A stretch of 64,000 nt of DNA from an uncultured Bacteroidota bacterium (GTDB lineage Bacteria > Bacteroidota > Bacteroidia > Flavobacteriales > Flavobacteriaceae): the NCBI GenBank assembly GCA_902544085.1, contig CACCAP010000007.1:18765-82764 (forward strand). The letters are read 5' to 3'. Numbering within the stretch: position 1 is the first letter of the stretch; every line of letters starts with the position of its first letter. Below the pieces are notes generated by a model. That model saw only the letters and a list, made by a program, of their open reading frames with translations, ran no database searches and was not told the origin of the DNA. The position numbers and the translations under genes were made by a program. Positions 47,036 through 57,430 of this stretch are shown one piece after another.

Positions 47036-49860
47036 TAACCTAAATTTAACTCCTTTTTAAATATGTTTGATGTTGGTGAATCAGCATTTTTCAACATTTC
47101 TTTCAAATTTCCTTGAAATATTATCTTACCACCATTTTTTCCTCCACCGGGACCCAACTCAACAAAATGATCTACAATTTTCAATACATCAGTATTGTGT
47201 TCAATTATAATAATTGTATTGCCTTTTTCTGAAAGTTTTATTATAATTTTCATTAATTGATCAATATCTGCGAAATGTAGCCCAGTTGTGGGCTCATCAA
47301 ATATGTAAAGAGTCTTTCCGGTATCTCTTTTAGATAATTCAGTTGCTAACTTTATTCTTTGAGCCTCACCTCCAGATAATGTAGTGGATTGTTGACCCAA
47401 TCTAATATATCCAAGTCCAACATCAATAAGAACCTTTAGTTTGGATAAAATTTTTGGATAATTTTTAAAAACAACTGCAGCATCTGAAATTGTCATGTTT
47501 AATATGTCTGAAATAGAATTATTATTTAGTTTAACAGTTAGTGTTTCTTTATTAAATCTTTTGCCATTACATACCTCACAATCAACATAGATATCTGGTA
47601 AAAAATTCATTTCAATTTTCTTCATTCCTGCACCTTGACATTCCTCACATCTCCCACCCTTGACATTGAAACTAAATCTTCCTGCTTTATATCCTCTTAT
47701 TTTTGACTCAGGTAACTTAGCAAACATTTCTCTAATTAAGCCATATAGACCCGTGTAGGTAGCAGGATTACTCCTCGGGGTTCTTCCAATTGGAGATTGA
47801 TTTATCTGGATTACTTTATCAATATTTTCTATCCCACTAATTTTTGAATAGGGTAGGTTTTCACTTGTTGAATTATAAAAAGTCCTGCTTAAAACAGGAT
47901 ACAAGGTTTTATTAATTAAAGATGATTTACCACTTCCAGACAATCCACATATACCAATGATTTTACCTAAGGGAATTGATAACTCTATATTTTTAAGGTT
48001 GTTTCCTGAACATCCTGATAAAATCAATTTTTTACAATTCTTGGCTCTAAAAAAACTAGATCTTGATATTTCTTGTTCATTAAAAAGGTAATCTGAGGTT
48101 ATTGAACTGATCTTTTTAATGTCGTTTGTTTTACCATTAAAAACTATTTCACCTCCCTTTTCACCTGCTCCTGGACCCAAATCAATTAAATGATCGGATT
48201 GTAGCATTATTTCTCTATCATGTTCAACAACAATTACGGTGTTCCCCAGGTCCCTAAGTTTTTTTAAAGATTTAATTAGTTTTAGATTATCTATTTGATG
48301 TAAACCAATGGATGGTTCATCTAGAATGTACAAAACATCTTGCAGTTGGGAACCAATTTGGGTGGCAAGACGTATTCGCTGAGACTCTCCACCTGAGAGA
48401 GATCTTGTTTCTCTTCCAAGAGAGAGATAATTCAGACCAACATCTCTTATGAACTCGACCCTTTTTTTTAATTCAATTAGAATTTCTTGACATATCTCAA
48501 GTTTTTTTTCTGAAATCTTTTTATTCAATGATTTTATCCAAGTATATAATTCGTCAAAATCCATCTTACTGATCTCAGTGATATCTTTATGATCGATTTT
48601 AAAATATTTTACATTTTCATTTAATCGTGATCCACAGCATTTGTTACATTCAATTGTCCTCATGAATTTTTTTGACCATGTTTTTATTTTTTTACTGAAA
48701 GCATTTGAGTATTGATTTAAAATAAAGTTAATTATGCCCTCAAAATCAATTTCATAAGTTCGAGTTAGACCAAGTGATTTTGAAACAACATTAAATTTCT
48801 CCTTACCACCATTTAGAATAATTTCCATAGCCTCATCAGGTATTTCCTTAATAGGGCCTTTTAGGTCAAAATCATATTTATTGGCAATATTTTCTAACTG
48901 TTTAAAAATCCAAGTATTTTGAAATGAACCCAATGCAGTAATTCCACCACTATAAATAGATATATTATCATCAGGGATAAGTAAATTCATGTCAACTATG
49001 TTTTTGATTCCTAGGCCAGAGCAATCTTTACACATTCCTTTTGGAGAATTAAAAGAAAAAGAATTTGGTTCAGGTTTGTCAAAAGATATTCCAGTTTCTG
49101 GACAAACTAAATTTTTACTGTAGTAGTTTAGTTTATTACAATCATCGACAATAAGAATAGAGTCATTACCCTGAGATAAAGCTATTTCAACAGACTCTTC
49201 AAGTCTTTTCAAAGAAGTTTTTTCTTCATTAACTGTTAGTTTATCAATCAGTAAATCAATATCATGGACTTTGTAACGATCTAATTCCATACCTTCTTTA
49301 ATATCTTGTATTTCATTGTCAATACGGACCTTTGTAAAACCTTGTTTTCTCAGATTAAAAAATAATTCTCTGTAGTGACCTTTTCTAGATTTTATAATCG
49401 GTGAATAAATAAAAATTTTTTTATTTTGATACCTAGATGTGATTAACTGCAGAATTTGATCATTGGAAAAGTTTACCATTTTTTTTCCTGTTTTAGGACT
49501 GTAGGCATCTGAAACCCTTGAGTATAATAATCTTAAAAAATCATAAATTTCAGTTGTTGTGCCAACTGTAGATCTTGGGTTTTTGGTTGTGGTTTTTTGT
49601 TCAATCGCTATGACAGGGGAGAGGCCATCAATTTTATCAACATCTGGTTTCTTCAAACCACCAATATACTGTCTTGCGTATGCAGAAAAAGTTTCAATAT
49701 ATCTTCTCTGTGCTTCAGAATATATTGTATCAAAAGCTAGTGAGGACTTACCACTTCCTGAGACACCGGTAATCACAACCAATTTGTTTCTGGGAATATT
49801 TAAATCAATGTTCTTCAAATTATGAACTCTGCAACCTGTTATCGAAATATATTCCTGCAT
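47035..49860 (-). CDS. uvrA: Excinuclease ABC subunit A
   Basis: Damage-recognition ATPase of nucleotide excision repair. 941 residues with two ABC modules: Walker A GVSGSGKSSLAFDT (about 32-45) and GLSGSGKSSLIN, signatures LSGGESQRIRLATQIGS and LSGGEAQRIKLATELS, and zinc-finger cysteines in CxxC pairs (CPETG region, CNKCCGSR, CEECQGAG and CEVCNGKR). Complete. Divergent from glmM with 91 bases between starts; a CATATTTG near-match lies about 50 bases upstream. Confidence 0.98.
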   Translation of the reverse strand: MQEYISITGCRVHNLKNIDLNIPRNKLVVITGVSGSGKSSLAFDTIYSEAQRRYIETFSAYARQYIGGLKKPDVDKIDGLSPVIAIEQKTTTKNPRSTVGTTTEIYDFLRLLYSRVSDAYSPKTGKKMVNFSNDQILQLITSRYQNKKIFIYSPIIKSRKGHYRELFFNLRKQGFTKVRIDNEIQDIKEGMELDRYKVHDIDLLIDKLTVNEEKTSLKRLEESVEIALSQGNDSILIVDDCNKLNYYSKNLVCPETGISFDKPEPNSFSFNSPKGMCKDCSGLGIKNIVDMNLLIPDDNISIYSGGITALGSFQNTWIFKQLENIANKYDFDLKGPIKEIPDEAMEIILNGGKEKFNVVSKSLGLTRTYEIDFEGIINFILNQYSNAFSKKIKTWSKKFMRTIECNKCCGSRLNENVKYFKIDHKDITEISKMDFDELYTWIKSLNKKISEKKLEICQEILIELKKRVEFIRDVGLNYLSLGRETRSLSGGESQRIRLATQIGSQLQDVLYILDEPSIGLHQIDNLKLIKSLKKLRDLGNTVIVVEHDREIMLQSDHLIDLGPGAGEKGGEIVFNGKTNDIKKISSITSDYLFNEQEISRSSFFRAKNCKKLILSGCSGNNLKNIELSIPLGKIIGICGLSGSGKSSLINKTLYPVLSRTFYNSTSENLPYSKISGIENIDKVIQINQSPIGRTPRSNPATYTGLYGLIREMFAKLPESKIRGYKAGRFSFNVKGGRCEECQGAGMKKIEMNFLPDIYVDCEVCNGKRFNKETLTVKLNNNSISDILNMTISDAAVVFKNYPKILSKLKVLIDVGLGYIRLGQQSTTLSGGEAQRIKLATELSKRDTGKTLYIFDEPTTGLHFADIDQLMKIIIKLSEKGNTIIIIEHNTDVLKIVDHFVELGPGGGKNGGKIIFQGNLKEMLKNADSPTSNIFKKELNLG

Positions 49861-49937
49861 AAAAATAATCTCTCAATATAATGATAAAAAAGGCTTTTCT
49901 TGTTTAAAAAATTACCAAATATGAAGTATTGAATTAG

Positions 49938-49945
49938 TATATTTG
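49938..49945 (+). promoter_or_regulatory. -7 promoter element of glmM
   Basis: TATATTTG; its last three bases are a TTG in the glmM frame and the next codon is ATG 49946, but both lie before the predicted transcription start near 49950. ATG 49952 is therefore the first usable start, with a leader of about two bases. Confidence 0.6.
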
Positions 49946-49951
49946 ATGTCG

Positions 49952-51322
49952 ATGGTGCTCATCAAATCAATATCTGGAATTAGGGGAACACTTGGAGATG
50001 ATGAAAACAGTCTGAATCCAGCCAATTTATCCAGATTCGTTCAAGCATATTCACATTTCCAAAGAAAAAAAAATAGAAATAAAAAAATAACCATAGCTGT
50101 TGGAAGGGATGGAAGAGAATCGGGTCAAAAATTTATTAAGATTGTCAATAAAACTCTTTCTTTATATGGAATTCATGTCGTCAATATTGATCTAACGACC
50201 ACGCCAACTACTCAATTGGTCATAATTAAAAAAAAATTATCGGGTGGAATAATGCTCACAGCGAGTCACAATCCAAAAAACTGGAATGCATTAAAGTTTT
50301 TTAATGAAAAAGGTGAGTTTTTAAGCCAACATGATGTAAAACAAATTCTTGACATCGAAAGTAATAATTTAACTTCTCGAATCAATAATGTTGATTTAGG
50401 TAAAATTAATGATCTTAAAGACTCTTTTAAACTTCACATTGATGAAATTCTAAATTTAAAACATGTTAATCCACAAAAAATAAGAGATAAACAATTTAAA
50501 ATTGTCGTCGATGGTATAAATTCCAGCGGTGGAATTATTATTCCAATGTTACTTGAAATCTTGAATGCTGAAGTAATAAAAATAAATTGTGTTCCTGATG
50601 GTAATTTTGCTCATGACCCTGAACCTCTAGATAAAAATCTGAGTGAATTAAAAAAAGAAGTTATAGTACAAAATGCAGATCTTGGTATTGCAGTGGATCC
50701 TGATGTTGATAGATTGGTATTTGTTTCAGAAAAGGGTGAAACGCTTGGAGAAGAAAACACATTAATTTCTTGTGCTGATTATATTTTATCAAAAGAAAGT
50801 GGGCCAGCGGTATCAAATTTATCTTCGTCAATGGGTTTGAGAGATGTATGTGCAAAATATAATGTTGAATATTTTTCATCAAAAGTTGGTGAAATTAATG
50901 TTGTAGAAAAAATGAAAGATGTCAATGCGATAATTGGTGGAGAAGGTAATGGAGGCATCATATTCCCTGAAAGCCATTATGGAAGAGATGCACTAGTTGG
51001 AGTTGGTCTTTTACTAACTTCATTGGCATTAAAAGATAAATCGATCTCTAAAGTGTTTGAGGAACTTCCAAAGTATCACATGCTCAAAGAAAAAATTAAT
51101 ATTGATGCTAGCCTAAACTTTAATGAGATTAAAGTTAAATTAAAATCAGCATTTCAAAATTATTCATTTAATGAAACTGATGGTTTAAAAATTGAGGACA
51201 AATCTTCTTGGATTCACATTAGGAAATCAAATACTGAACCAATTATTCGAATATACATAGAGTCTAAACAAGAAGAGATCTCAAAATCTATGTTTAATTC
51301 AGTTAAAAAAGTATTAAGTTAA
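49952..51322 (+). CDS. glmM: Phosphoglucosamine mutase
   Basis: Alpha-D-phosphohexomutase expected to turn glucosamine-6-phosphate into glucosamine-1-phosphate for peptidoglycan and lipopolysaccharide. The phosphoserine motif is TASHNP with Ser105, the metal-binding loop DPDVDR at 249-254, the sugar loop GEGNGG, and the C-terminal phosphate-binding RKSNTEPIIRIYIES. The family start MxLIKSISGIRGT matches ATG 49952; longer starts at 49943/49946 overlap the -7 element. 456 residues. The end overlaps the convergent acyltransferase gene by nine bases. Phosphomannomutase activity is the alternative. Confidence 0.9.
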   Translation: MVLIKSISGIRGTLGDDENSLNPANLSRFVQAYSHFQRKKNRNKKITIAVGRDGRESGQKFIKIVNKTLSLYGIHVVNIDLTTTPTTQLVIIKKKLSGGIMLTASHNPKNWNALKFFNEKGEFLSQHDVKQILDIESNNLTSRINNVDLGKINDLKDSFKLHIDEILNLKHVNPQKIRDKQFKIVVDGINSSGGIIIPMLLEILNAEVIKINCVPDGNFAHDPEPLDKNLSELKKEVIVQNADLGIAVDPDVDRLVFVSEKGETLGEENTLISCADYILSKESGPAVSNLSSSMGLRDVCAKYNVEYFSSKVGEINVVEKMKDVNAIIGGEGNGGIIFPESHYGRDALVGVGLLLTSLALKDKSISKVFEELPKYHMLKEKINIDASLNFNEIKVKLKSAFQNYSFNETDGLKIEDKSSWIHIRKSNTEPIIRIYIESKQEEISKSMFNSVKKVLS

Positions 51323-52195
51323 AATTGATTTTTTATGTTTAAATCTTCTGTGAGTCCAAAAATAATATGAGGGATTTGTTTTAATCTGATTCTCGACCAT
51401 TTTTTTATAGATTTCAGTTATTTCCTTGTCTTTTAATTTTAAAGGGTTATCTGCAATTAATTTAAATTCCATTTGATATTTACCTCTTTTGATCTTTTTC
51501 ATTTCACCAAAAACTACAGGAATATTCAATTCTTTAGCCAATCTTTCCGAACCAGTAAAAAATAGAGTTTCAACTCCCAAAAAATTAGTCCAATAATTGA
51601 TGTTTCTAATTTGAGGAGATTGATCAGCTGCAAGTCCATAAATAAAATTCTTGTTAGTCTTTTCAAGTTTTATTATTTCATTAACTGAATCTGTCCTTGG
51701 AACTAACTTAATGCCGTGTTTGGATCTTGATTTATAAACAATGCTATTGAAGACTTTGTCCTTGAGGGGTGTGTATATTGCAACAACCTTGTGTTTAAAA
51801 AAATAATCTAGGGTTGTACACCATTCAAAACCTCCATAGTGTGATGCCATTAGTATTACACTTTTGTTTTCTTTACAATAACCATCAATCAGCTCTTTAT
51901 TTTTGAGAATAAATTTTTTGGCAATCTGCTTTTTGCTCATTTGTTCTAATTTGATCATTTCAAGAAATACATCGGTAAAGTGTGTGTAGAACTCATTAAC
52001 AATGGAAGAAATTTGTTTTTTTGAAAGGTTTAGATTGGTTTTTTTAATGTTTTGATATACGATACTTTTTCTGTATCGAATAATATTCTTGAGAATGAAA
52101 GCAACAAAATCTGAAATCAAATAAATGAGTGGAAAGGGCAGTAAGCCTATTAACTTAAATAAAGATTTGATAAATACATATTTTATGAATTTCAA
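51314..52195 (-). CDS. Lysophospholipid/lipid A acyltransferase (HtrB/LpxL family)
   Basis: Membrane acyltransferase of the LpxL family, 293 residues. An N-terminal hydrophobic segment (about 14-36) is followed by the HX4E catalytic motif in ASHYGGFEW, then GLAADQSP, and FLGVETLFFTGSERLAKEL. It probably adds a secondary acyl chain to lipid A, or acylates ornithine lipids. Start is TTG 52195, four bases after the TlpA lipoprotein stop, with an AAGGA just before the start codon. Confidence 0.88.
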   Translation of the reverse strand: MKFIKYVFIKSLFKLIGLLPFPLIYLISDFVAFILKNIIRYRKSIVYQNIKKTNLNLSKKQISSIVNEFYTHFTDVFLEMIKLEQMSKKQIAKKFILKNKELIDGYCKENKSVILMASHYGGFEWCTTLDYFFKHKVVAIYTPLKDKVFNSIVYKSRSKHGIKLVPRTDSVNEIIKLEKTNKNFIYGLAADQSPQIRNINYWTNFLGVETLFFTGSERLAKELNIPVVFGEMKKIKRGKYQMEFKLIADNPLKLKDKEITEIYKKMVENQIKTNPSYYFWTHRRFKHKKSILT

Positions 52196-52199
52196 ATCC

Positions 52200-53324
52200 T
52201 TAATTTAGATTATTCAATTGTGAGTTGAGAATGAATTCAAGCTCATCAGTTTTAATATCTTTTGCAATAATTTTTCTCTCTTGATTTATAAGAAAATTAC
52301 TTGGAATTCCAACATCTCCTCTTATATTATATAGTTTAACTATTGGACCATTAAAATATTCAAGGTTTGATATGTGAATCCAAGAGTCAATACCGTCAAC
52401 CTCAATTGCTTTTATCCAAGCGTCTCTGCTTACATCTAAAGACACGCCTAATATTACAAAATCATCATTACTGTATGATTCCATTAAATTAGTCAAACCA
52501 GGGTTTTCAACACGACATGGCTCACACCAAGAAGCCCAGAAATCAATTAATATATATTTGGATTTGATTTGATTTAGTGATATAATATCACCGTTAATTC
52601 CAGGACCTGAAAATTTAGGTGCAAATGAGCCAATGTTAGGAGATTCTATGTTACTTAGTTTATAATTGTCAATAATATTTCTAACGGAAACATAAGGATT
52701 GGTATTTTCTAAAGTTTTATCAAAAGTATTAAGTATGCTATCTGCTTTATCGTAGTCTATTGATCTTTCAAATATCATTCTTTGAAGAATTAATGCTGAA
52801 ATGTAAGATTCTTTTCTATTATTCATAAACAAAAATTCGTAGTCTACCAATTTGCTTCTCATGTCAATGAATTGTTCCTCCAAATCATAAATTAAAACTG
52901 AGTCACCTAACCTAAGAGATTGATTAATTTCAATTTGAATATTGTTTAGTTCCGATGTGAAGGGTCGAGTTTCACTTAAATAATCTGTCCAATCGTTATT
53001 TGATTTTGTGCCCGTTATTTTTGAACTTCTCAGAGAGTCTTTATATACCTCAATTTGGATATTACCAGGTTCAAGAACAAAAGGAATATTACCTGTAATT
53101 TTTTCAAAAAATAGATAGTGCATGTCTGGAAAATTAATGGAGTCTGAAAACTTAAATTCACCACTTACAACAGAGGTTGAATCGATTAAAACTGGACGAT
53201 TATCTTTCATCTGAACCAAAAATACTTTTTCATCATCATTTAGGTCAACATTACCTGTTAACGAATATTTACTTGGTTTTGAACAAGAAATAATAAAAAA
53301 CATTATGATAATTAAGTATCGCAT
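52200..53324 (-). CDS. DUF4369-TlpA thioredoxin-fold lipoprotein
   Basis: Envelope thiol-disulfide protein typical of Bacteroidota. Signal peptide with lipobox ending IISC (Cys at about residue 14 of the chosen start), DUF4369 (about 17-110), a helical linker, then a TlpA/AhpC-like domain with SKYILIDFWASWCEPC: both redox Cys of WCEPC present. C-terminal GIPSNFLINQERKIIAKDI has the cis-Pro region. The frame is open three codons further to TTG 53333, but that TTG is the end of the TAAATTTG -7 element, so ATG 53324 is used (374 residues). Divergent from dld. Confidence 0.88.
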   Translation of the reverse strand: MRYLIIIMFFIISCSKPSKYSLTGNVDLNDDEKVFLVQMKDNRPVLIDSTSVVSGEFKFSDSINFPDMHYLFFEKITGNIPFVLEPGNIQIEVYKDSLRSSKITGTKSNNDWTDYLSETRPFTSELNNIQIEINQSLRLGDSVLIYDLEEQFIDMRSKLVDYEFLFMNNRKESYISALILQRMIFERSIDYDKADSILNTFDKTLENTNPYVSVRNIIDNYKLSNIESPNIGSFAPKFSGPGINGDIISLNQIKSKYILIDFWASWCEPCRVENPGLTNLMESYSNDDFVILGVSLDVSRDAWIKAIEVDGIDSWIHISNLEYFNGPIVKLYNIRGDVGIPSNFLINQERKIIAKDIKTDELEFILNSQLNNLN

Positions 53325-53330
53325 CGACGG

Positions 53331-53338
53331 CAAATTTA
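53331..53338 (-). promoter_or_regulatory. -7 promoter element of the TlpA lipoprotein
   Basis: TAAATTTG on the minus strand, six bases before ATG 53324; predicted leader about two bases. Confidence 0.6.
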
Positions 53339-53387
53339 TAAATATTAATTAAATGTAATAACTTTATTAGAGAGAAGAATTAATAAA

Positions 53388-55073
53388 TTGAACGGCGATT
53401 TTAAAAAGCAATTAATCTCAATAATTGGCACAAAAAATCTTTTATTGAACGATTGGGAAAAGAAACCCTTTTCATATGGCTGGAGATACGGATCTGGAAC
53501 AGCTTTGGCTGTGGTAAAACCAGGAAATCTCACTGAACTTTGGAAAGTTCTTGATTTATGTGTTAAAAATGACTTAATTATTATTATGCAGGCTGCTAAT
53601 ACTGGCCTAACTGGGGGATCAACCCCATATGGAAGCGATTATGACCGAGAAGTAATAATTATCAATACGCTCAGAATTGATAAGATTCATCTATTGAATA
53701 ATGGAAATGAAATATTAGCTTTAGCAGGAAGTACCCTTTATGATCTTGAAAAAAAACTTTTGCCTTTGGGAAGGGAACCTCACTCAGTAATTGGTTCAAC
53801 ATCAATAGGTGCATCAATTGTTGGTGGTATCTGCAACAATTCAGGAGGTTCTTTAGTAAAAAGAGGCCCAGCTTACACTGAAATGTCCCTGTATGCAAAA
53901 ATTGATAAAAACGGTAAGTTATTGCTAATTAATGATCTTGACATAAATTTAGGTGAAAGTCCAGAGGAAATTCTTTATAACCTTGAGAATGAATGTTTTG
54001 GTAAAAAGGACTTTTTAAAATCAAAAAAAGCATCATCAAACGAAACGTACAAAAAATTGGTGAGAAATGTTAATTCAACTAAACCGGCTCGATTTAATTC
54101 AGATCCAAAACTCCTCTATGGTGCGTCTGGATCTGCAGGAAAAGTTGCTGTTTTTGCAGTTAGACTTAAAACATATCCGTCAGCAAAAAGAAATCAGGTT
54201 TTCTATGTAGGTGCAAACCATCCTGATACATTTTGGAAAATCAGGAAAGATGTTTTACAAAATTTTAAATCCCTTCCTGTTGCAGGAGATTATATGCACA
54301 AGGATTGTTATGATGCTGCAAAAAAATATAGCAAGGATACTTTTATTGTCCTAGAAAAGTTAGGCACTAAATTCTTGCCAACACTTTTTGAATTAAAAAG
54401 AAAAGTAGACTTGTTATCCAAAAATATTGCTATACTTCCTTCAAATCTGTCGGACAGAATTATGCAATTTATAAGTCTTTTTTGGCCAAATCATCTTCCA
54501 AAAAGAATTGAAAAATTCAGAAAACGATTTGATCATCATTGGATAATTGAAATGTCAGATGAAGGAATCGATGAGGCTAGAGTTTATTTTAAAAAGTTTT
54601 TCAAAAATTCTGAGGGTGATTTTTTTGAATGTACCAAGAAAGAAGGGAAAAAAGCAATCCTACACAGGTTTACTGCAGCAAGTGCATTTGGTAGATATAT
54701 GAAGATTCATGAAAATAAAATTGGAGGGCAAATGTCTATGGATATAGCTTTCCCAAGAAATGAAAGAAACTGGTTTGAAAAGTTACCTTCAGACCTTGAA
54801 GACAGTTTTGAATTAAAATTTTACTATGGTCACTTATTTTGTCACGTACTACATCAAAACTACATTATTAAAAAAGGTTTAGATTCAAAAAAAATTAAAG
54901 AAAAAATGTTTGAGATTTATGATAGGAGAGGAGCAGAGTATCCATCAGAACATAATGTTGGACATGAATATGTTGCAAAAAAAGAATTACTTGATTTTTA
55001 CAAAGAACTAGATCCAACCAATTCATTTAATTCTGGAATTGGATTTAGTAGTAAAAATAAGTTTTGGAAATAA
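53388..55073 (+). CDS. dld: Quinone-dependent D-lactate dehydrogenase
   Basis: FAD enzyme on the inner face of the membrane that oxidises D-lactate and passes electrons to quinone. Closely follows the E. coli Dld pattern: MQAANTGLTGGSTPYGSDYD (FAD-binding PCMH domain), GREPHSVIGSTSIGASIVGG, CNNSGGSLVKRGPAYTEMSL, a long cap domain with the membrane-binding middle, and a C-terminal YPSEHNVGHEYVAK. The 561 residues are normal. The start is TTG 53388, the only candidate before the conserved region; a TAACTTTA near-match upstream would give a 17-base leader. Confidence 0.93.
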   Translation: MNGDFKKQLISIIGTKNLLLNDWEKKPFSYGWRYGSGTALAVVKPGNLTELWKVLDLCVKNDLIIIMQAANTGLTGGSTPYGSDYDREVIIINTLRIDKIHLLNNGNEILALAGSTLYDLEKKLLPLGREPHSVIGSTSIGASIVGGICNNSGGSLVKRGPAYTEMSLYAKIDKNGKLLLINDLDINLGESPEEILYNLENECFGKKDFLKSKKASSNETYKKLVRNVNSTKPARFNSDPKLLYGASGSAGKVAVFAVRLKTYPSAKRNQVFYVGANHPDTFWKIRKDVLQNFKSLPVAGDYMHKDCYDAAKKYSKDTFIVLEKLGTKFLPTLFELKRKVDLLSKNIAILPSNLSDRIMQFISLFWPNHLPKRIEKFRKRFDHHWIIEMSDEGIDEARVYFKKFFKNSEGDFFECTKKEGKKAILHRFTAASAFGRYMKIHENKIGGQMSMDIAFPRNERNWFEKLPSDLEDSFELKFYYGHLFCHVLHQNYIIKKGLDSKKIKEKMFEIYDRRGAEYPSEHNVGHEYVAKKELLDFYKELDPTNSFNSGIGFSSKNKFWK

Positions 55074-55100
55074 AGATTATTTTGTCTTAAAATTTAAACC

Positions 55101-55108
55101 TATTTTTG
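55101..55108 (+). promoter_or_regulatory. -7 promoter element of aroC
   Basis: TATTTTTG, then AACT, then TTG-ATG. This is the one promoter in the window with a plausible -33 box as well: TTTTG about 16 bases before the -7 element. Confidence 0.65.
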
Positions 55109-55115
55109 AACTTTG

Positions 55116-56177
55116 ATGGGGAATTCTTTTGGCAAAATATTCAGACTTACAACTTTCGGGGAATCTCACGGACCATGTATTGGTGGAATTATAGATGGCT
55201 GTCCCTCAAATATAAAAATTGATAAAAATATAATTCAGCATGATTTGGACAGACGAAAACCTGGTCAATCTAAAATTGTAACCCAAAGAAAAGAGGACGA
55301 TCAGGTAGAGATTTTGTCTGGAATATTTGAAGGAAAGACAACTGGAACACCAATTGGATTCATGATTAAAAATAAGGATCAAAAATCAAAAGATTATGAT
55401 CATATAAAAGATATTTACCGACCCTCACACGCTGATTTTGTGTATGAAAAAAAGTACGGCAACAGAGATTACAGAGGGGGTGGAAGAAGTTCAGCAAGGG
55501 AAACTGCATGTAGGGTAGTAGCTGGTTCAATTGCCAAACAAATTCTAAAAAATATTAAAATAACAGCATTTGTAAAATCAGTAGGTTCTGTTTCTTTAGA
55601 TGGATCTTATAAGAATTACAATTTAGAAGATGCTGAAAATAATATAGTGAGATGTCCTGATGAAGGTGTTGCAAAAAAAATGGAGAAATTAATTATTGAA
55701 ACAAGGAAGAGGGGGGATACGATCGGTGGCGTTATTTCATGCGTAATAACAGGATCTCCGATTGGACTTGGTGAACCTGTTTTTGATAAACTTCACGCTG
55801 AACTAGGAAAAGCAATGCTTTCTATTAATGCTGTTAAAGGTTTTGAATTTGGTAGTGGTTTTAATGGAACTAAAATGTATGGAAGTGAACATAACGATCA
55901 ATTTGATAGCGAAGGAAAAACTATAACAAACTTTTCTGGTGGAATTCAAGGGGGAATTAGTAACGGAATGGATATATTCTTTAATGTTGCCTTTAAGCCT
56001 GTTGCTACAATTATGAAACTACAAAAAACTATCAGCAAGGATGGAGATGAGAAAGAGATGAAAGGTAAAGGCAGGCATGACCCATGTGTAGTACCAAGAG
56101 CTGTTCCCATAGTAGAGTCAATGGCTGCACTTGTAATTCTTGATTATTTACTATTAAACAATAAAAAAGAAATTTAA
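55116..56177 (+). CDS. aroC: Chorismate synthase
   Basis: Last step of the shikimate pathway, an FMNH2-dependent loss of phosphate from EPSP giving the chorismate used by PabB. Motifs: [19 protein letters not shown], the FMN segment [29 protein letters not shown], and the C-terminal [20 protein letters not shown]. 353 residues. Start ATG 55116 matches the family; TTG 55113, exactly four bases after the -7 element, would add one Met. The stop shares a base with the symporter start. Confidence 0.97.
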   Translation: MGNSFGKIFRLTTFGESHGPCIGGIIDGCPSNIKIDKNIIQHDLDRRKPGQSKIVTQRKEDDQVEILSGIFEGKTTGTPIGFMIKNKDQKSKDYDHIKDIYRPSHADFVYEKKYGNRDYRGGGRSSARETACRVVAGSIAKQILKNIKITAFVKSVGSVSLDGSYKNYNLEDAENNIVRCPDEGVAKKMEKLIIETRKRGDTIGGVISCVITGSPIGLGEPVFDKLHAELGKAMLSINAVKGFEFGSGFNGTKMYGSEHNDQFDSEGKTITNFSGGIQGGISNGMDIFFNVAFKPVATIMKLQKTISKDGDEKEMKGKGRHDPCVVPRAVPIVESMAALVILDYLLLNNKKEI

Positions 56178-57430
56178 TGTCACTTCATATAAAAATTATA
56201 ATAGGGATGGTTGTTGGTGTTCTGTTTGGGTTCTTAATGAGCACATACAACGGAGGAACAATTTTAGTAACGAATTGGATCAAACCCTTTGGAACGATTT
56301 TCATCAATTCACTTAAGCTTATTGCTATTCCATTAATTCTTGCATCCTTGATAAAAGGAATATCTGACTTAAAAGATATTTCCAAACTATCATCAATGGG
56401 TACAAAAACAATCACAACATATCTCTTAACTACAATTTGTGCTGTATGTATTGGATTATCAGTTGTAAATATTGTCAAGCCAGGTGAAAGTGTGACTGAA
56501 AAAACAAGAACAGAGCTTATTGAGGCTTATTCATCAGATGCTGAAGAAAAAAGAAAAATTGCAAGTGACCAAAAATCACAAGGACCACTTCAACCATTAA
56601 TTGATTTAGTTCCTCCCAATATAGTTAGTGCAGCATCAAATAATAAAAATATGTTACAGGTGATATTCTTTGCAATTTTATTTGGAATTTCTATGATTAT
56701 GATTCCTGAAAATAAATCAAAACCACTTAAATTATTTTTTGATTCTCTAAATGATGTTGTTTTAAAAATAATTGACCTGATAATGCGTTGTGCTCCCTAT
56801 GGAGTATTTGCTTTATTATCTACCCTCGTTGCTGAAGCTCCCAATACCGATCTTTTGACAGGCTTAATACTATACTCACTGACTTTGATATTGGGACTGG
56901 TCATTTTACTACTTTTTTATCTACTGATCGTCAAACTACTAACTGGAAAATCACCCCTATATTTTTTAAGAGGTATTCTTCCAGCACAATTAGTTGCATT
57001 TTCAACAAGCTCAAGTGCTGCAACACTTCCTGTAACAATGGATAGGGTTACCAATCACTTAAAAGTTGAGGAGGAGGTTTCTAGTTTTGTACTTCCTATT
57101 GGGGCAACCATAAATATGGATGGAACAGCAGTATACCAAGCGGTTGCTGCAGTATTTATTGCACAAACATTTGGGTTGGAGCTATCTCTTGTTGATCAGC
57201 TTGGTATAATTTCAACAGCAACTTTAGCCTCTATTGGAGCAGCTGCAGTCCCAAGTGCAGGAATTGTTATGCTTGTTATAGTTTTGGCACAGGCTGGAAT
57301 TCCTGAGGCAGGACTAGCATTAATATTTGCAGTAGACCGTCCCCTTGATATGTGCAGAACAGTAATAAATGTTAGTGGAGATGCTACTGTGTCAATGATT
57401 GTCTCAAAACTTCAACGTAATAAAACTTGA
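56177..57430 (+). CDS. Dicarboxylate/amino acid:cation symporter (DAACS)
   Basis: Membrane symporter of the GltP/DctA family taking up glutamate, aspartate or C4-dicarboxylates with Na+ or H+. 417 residues with about eight helices and two re-entrant loops. The serine-rich loop AFSTSSSAATLPVT and the cation/substrate motif GATINMDGTAVYQA are intact, followed by GIPEAGLALIFAVDRPLDMCRT with the Asp that binds substrate amino groups in this family. Starts in the aroC stop (TAATG) and overlaps ung by four bases. Confidence 0.92.
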   Translation: MSLHIKIIIGMVVGVLFGFLMSTYNGGTILVTNWIKPFGTIFINSLKLIAIPLILASLIKGISDLKDISKLSSMGTKTITTYLLTTICAVCIGLSVVNIVKPGESVTEKTRTELIEAYSSDAEEKRKIASDQKSQGPLQPLIDLVPPNIVSAASNNKNMLQVIFFAILFGISMIMIPENKSKPLKLFFDSLNDVVLKIIDLIMRCAPYGVFALLSTLVAEAPNTDLLTGLILYSLTLILGLVILLLFYLLIVKLLTGKSPLYFLRGILPAQLVAFSTSSSAATLPVTMDRVTNHLKVEEEVSSFVLPIGATINMDGTAVYQAVAAVFIAQTFGLELSLVDQLGIISTATLASIGAAAVPSAGIVMLVIVLAQAGIPEAGLALIFAVDRPLDMCRTVINVSGDATVSMIVSKLQRNKT

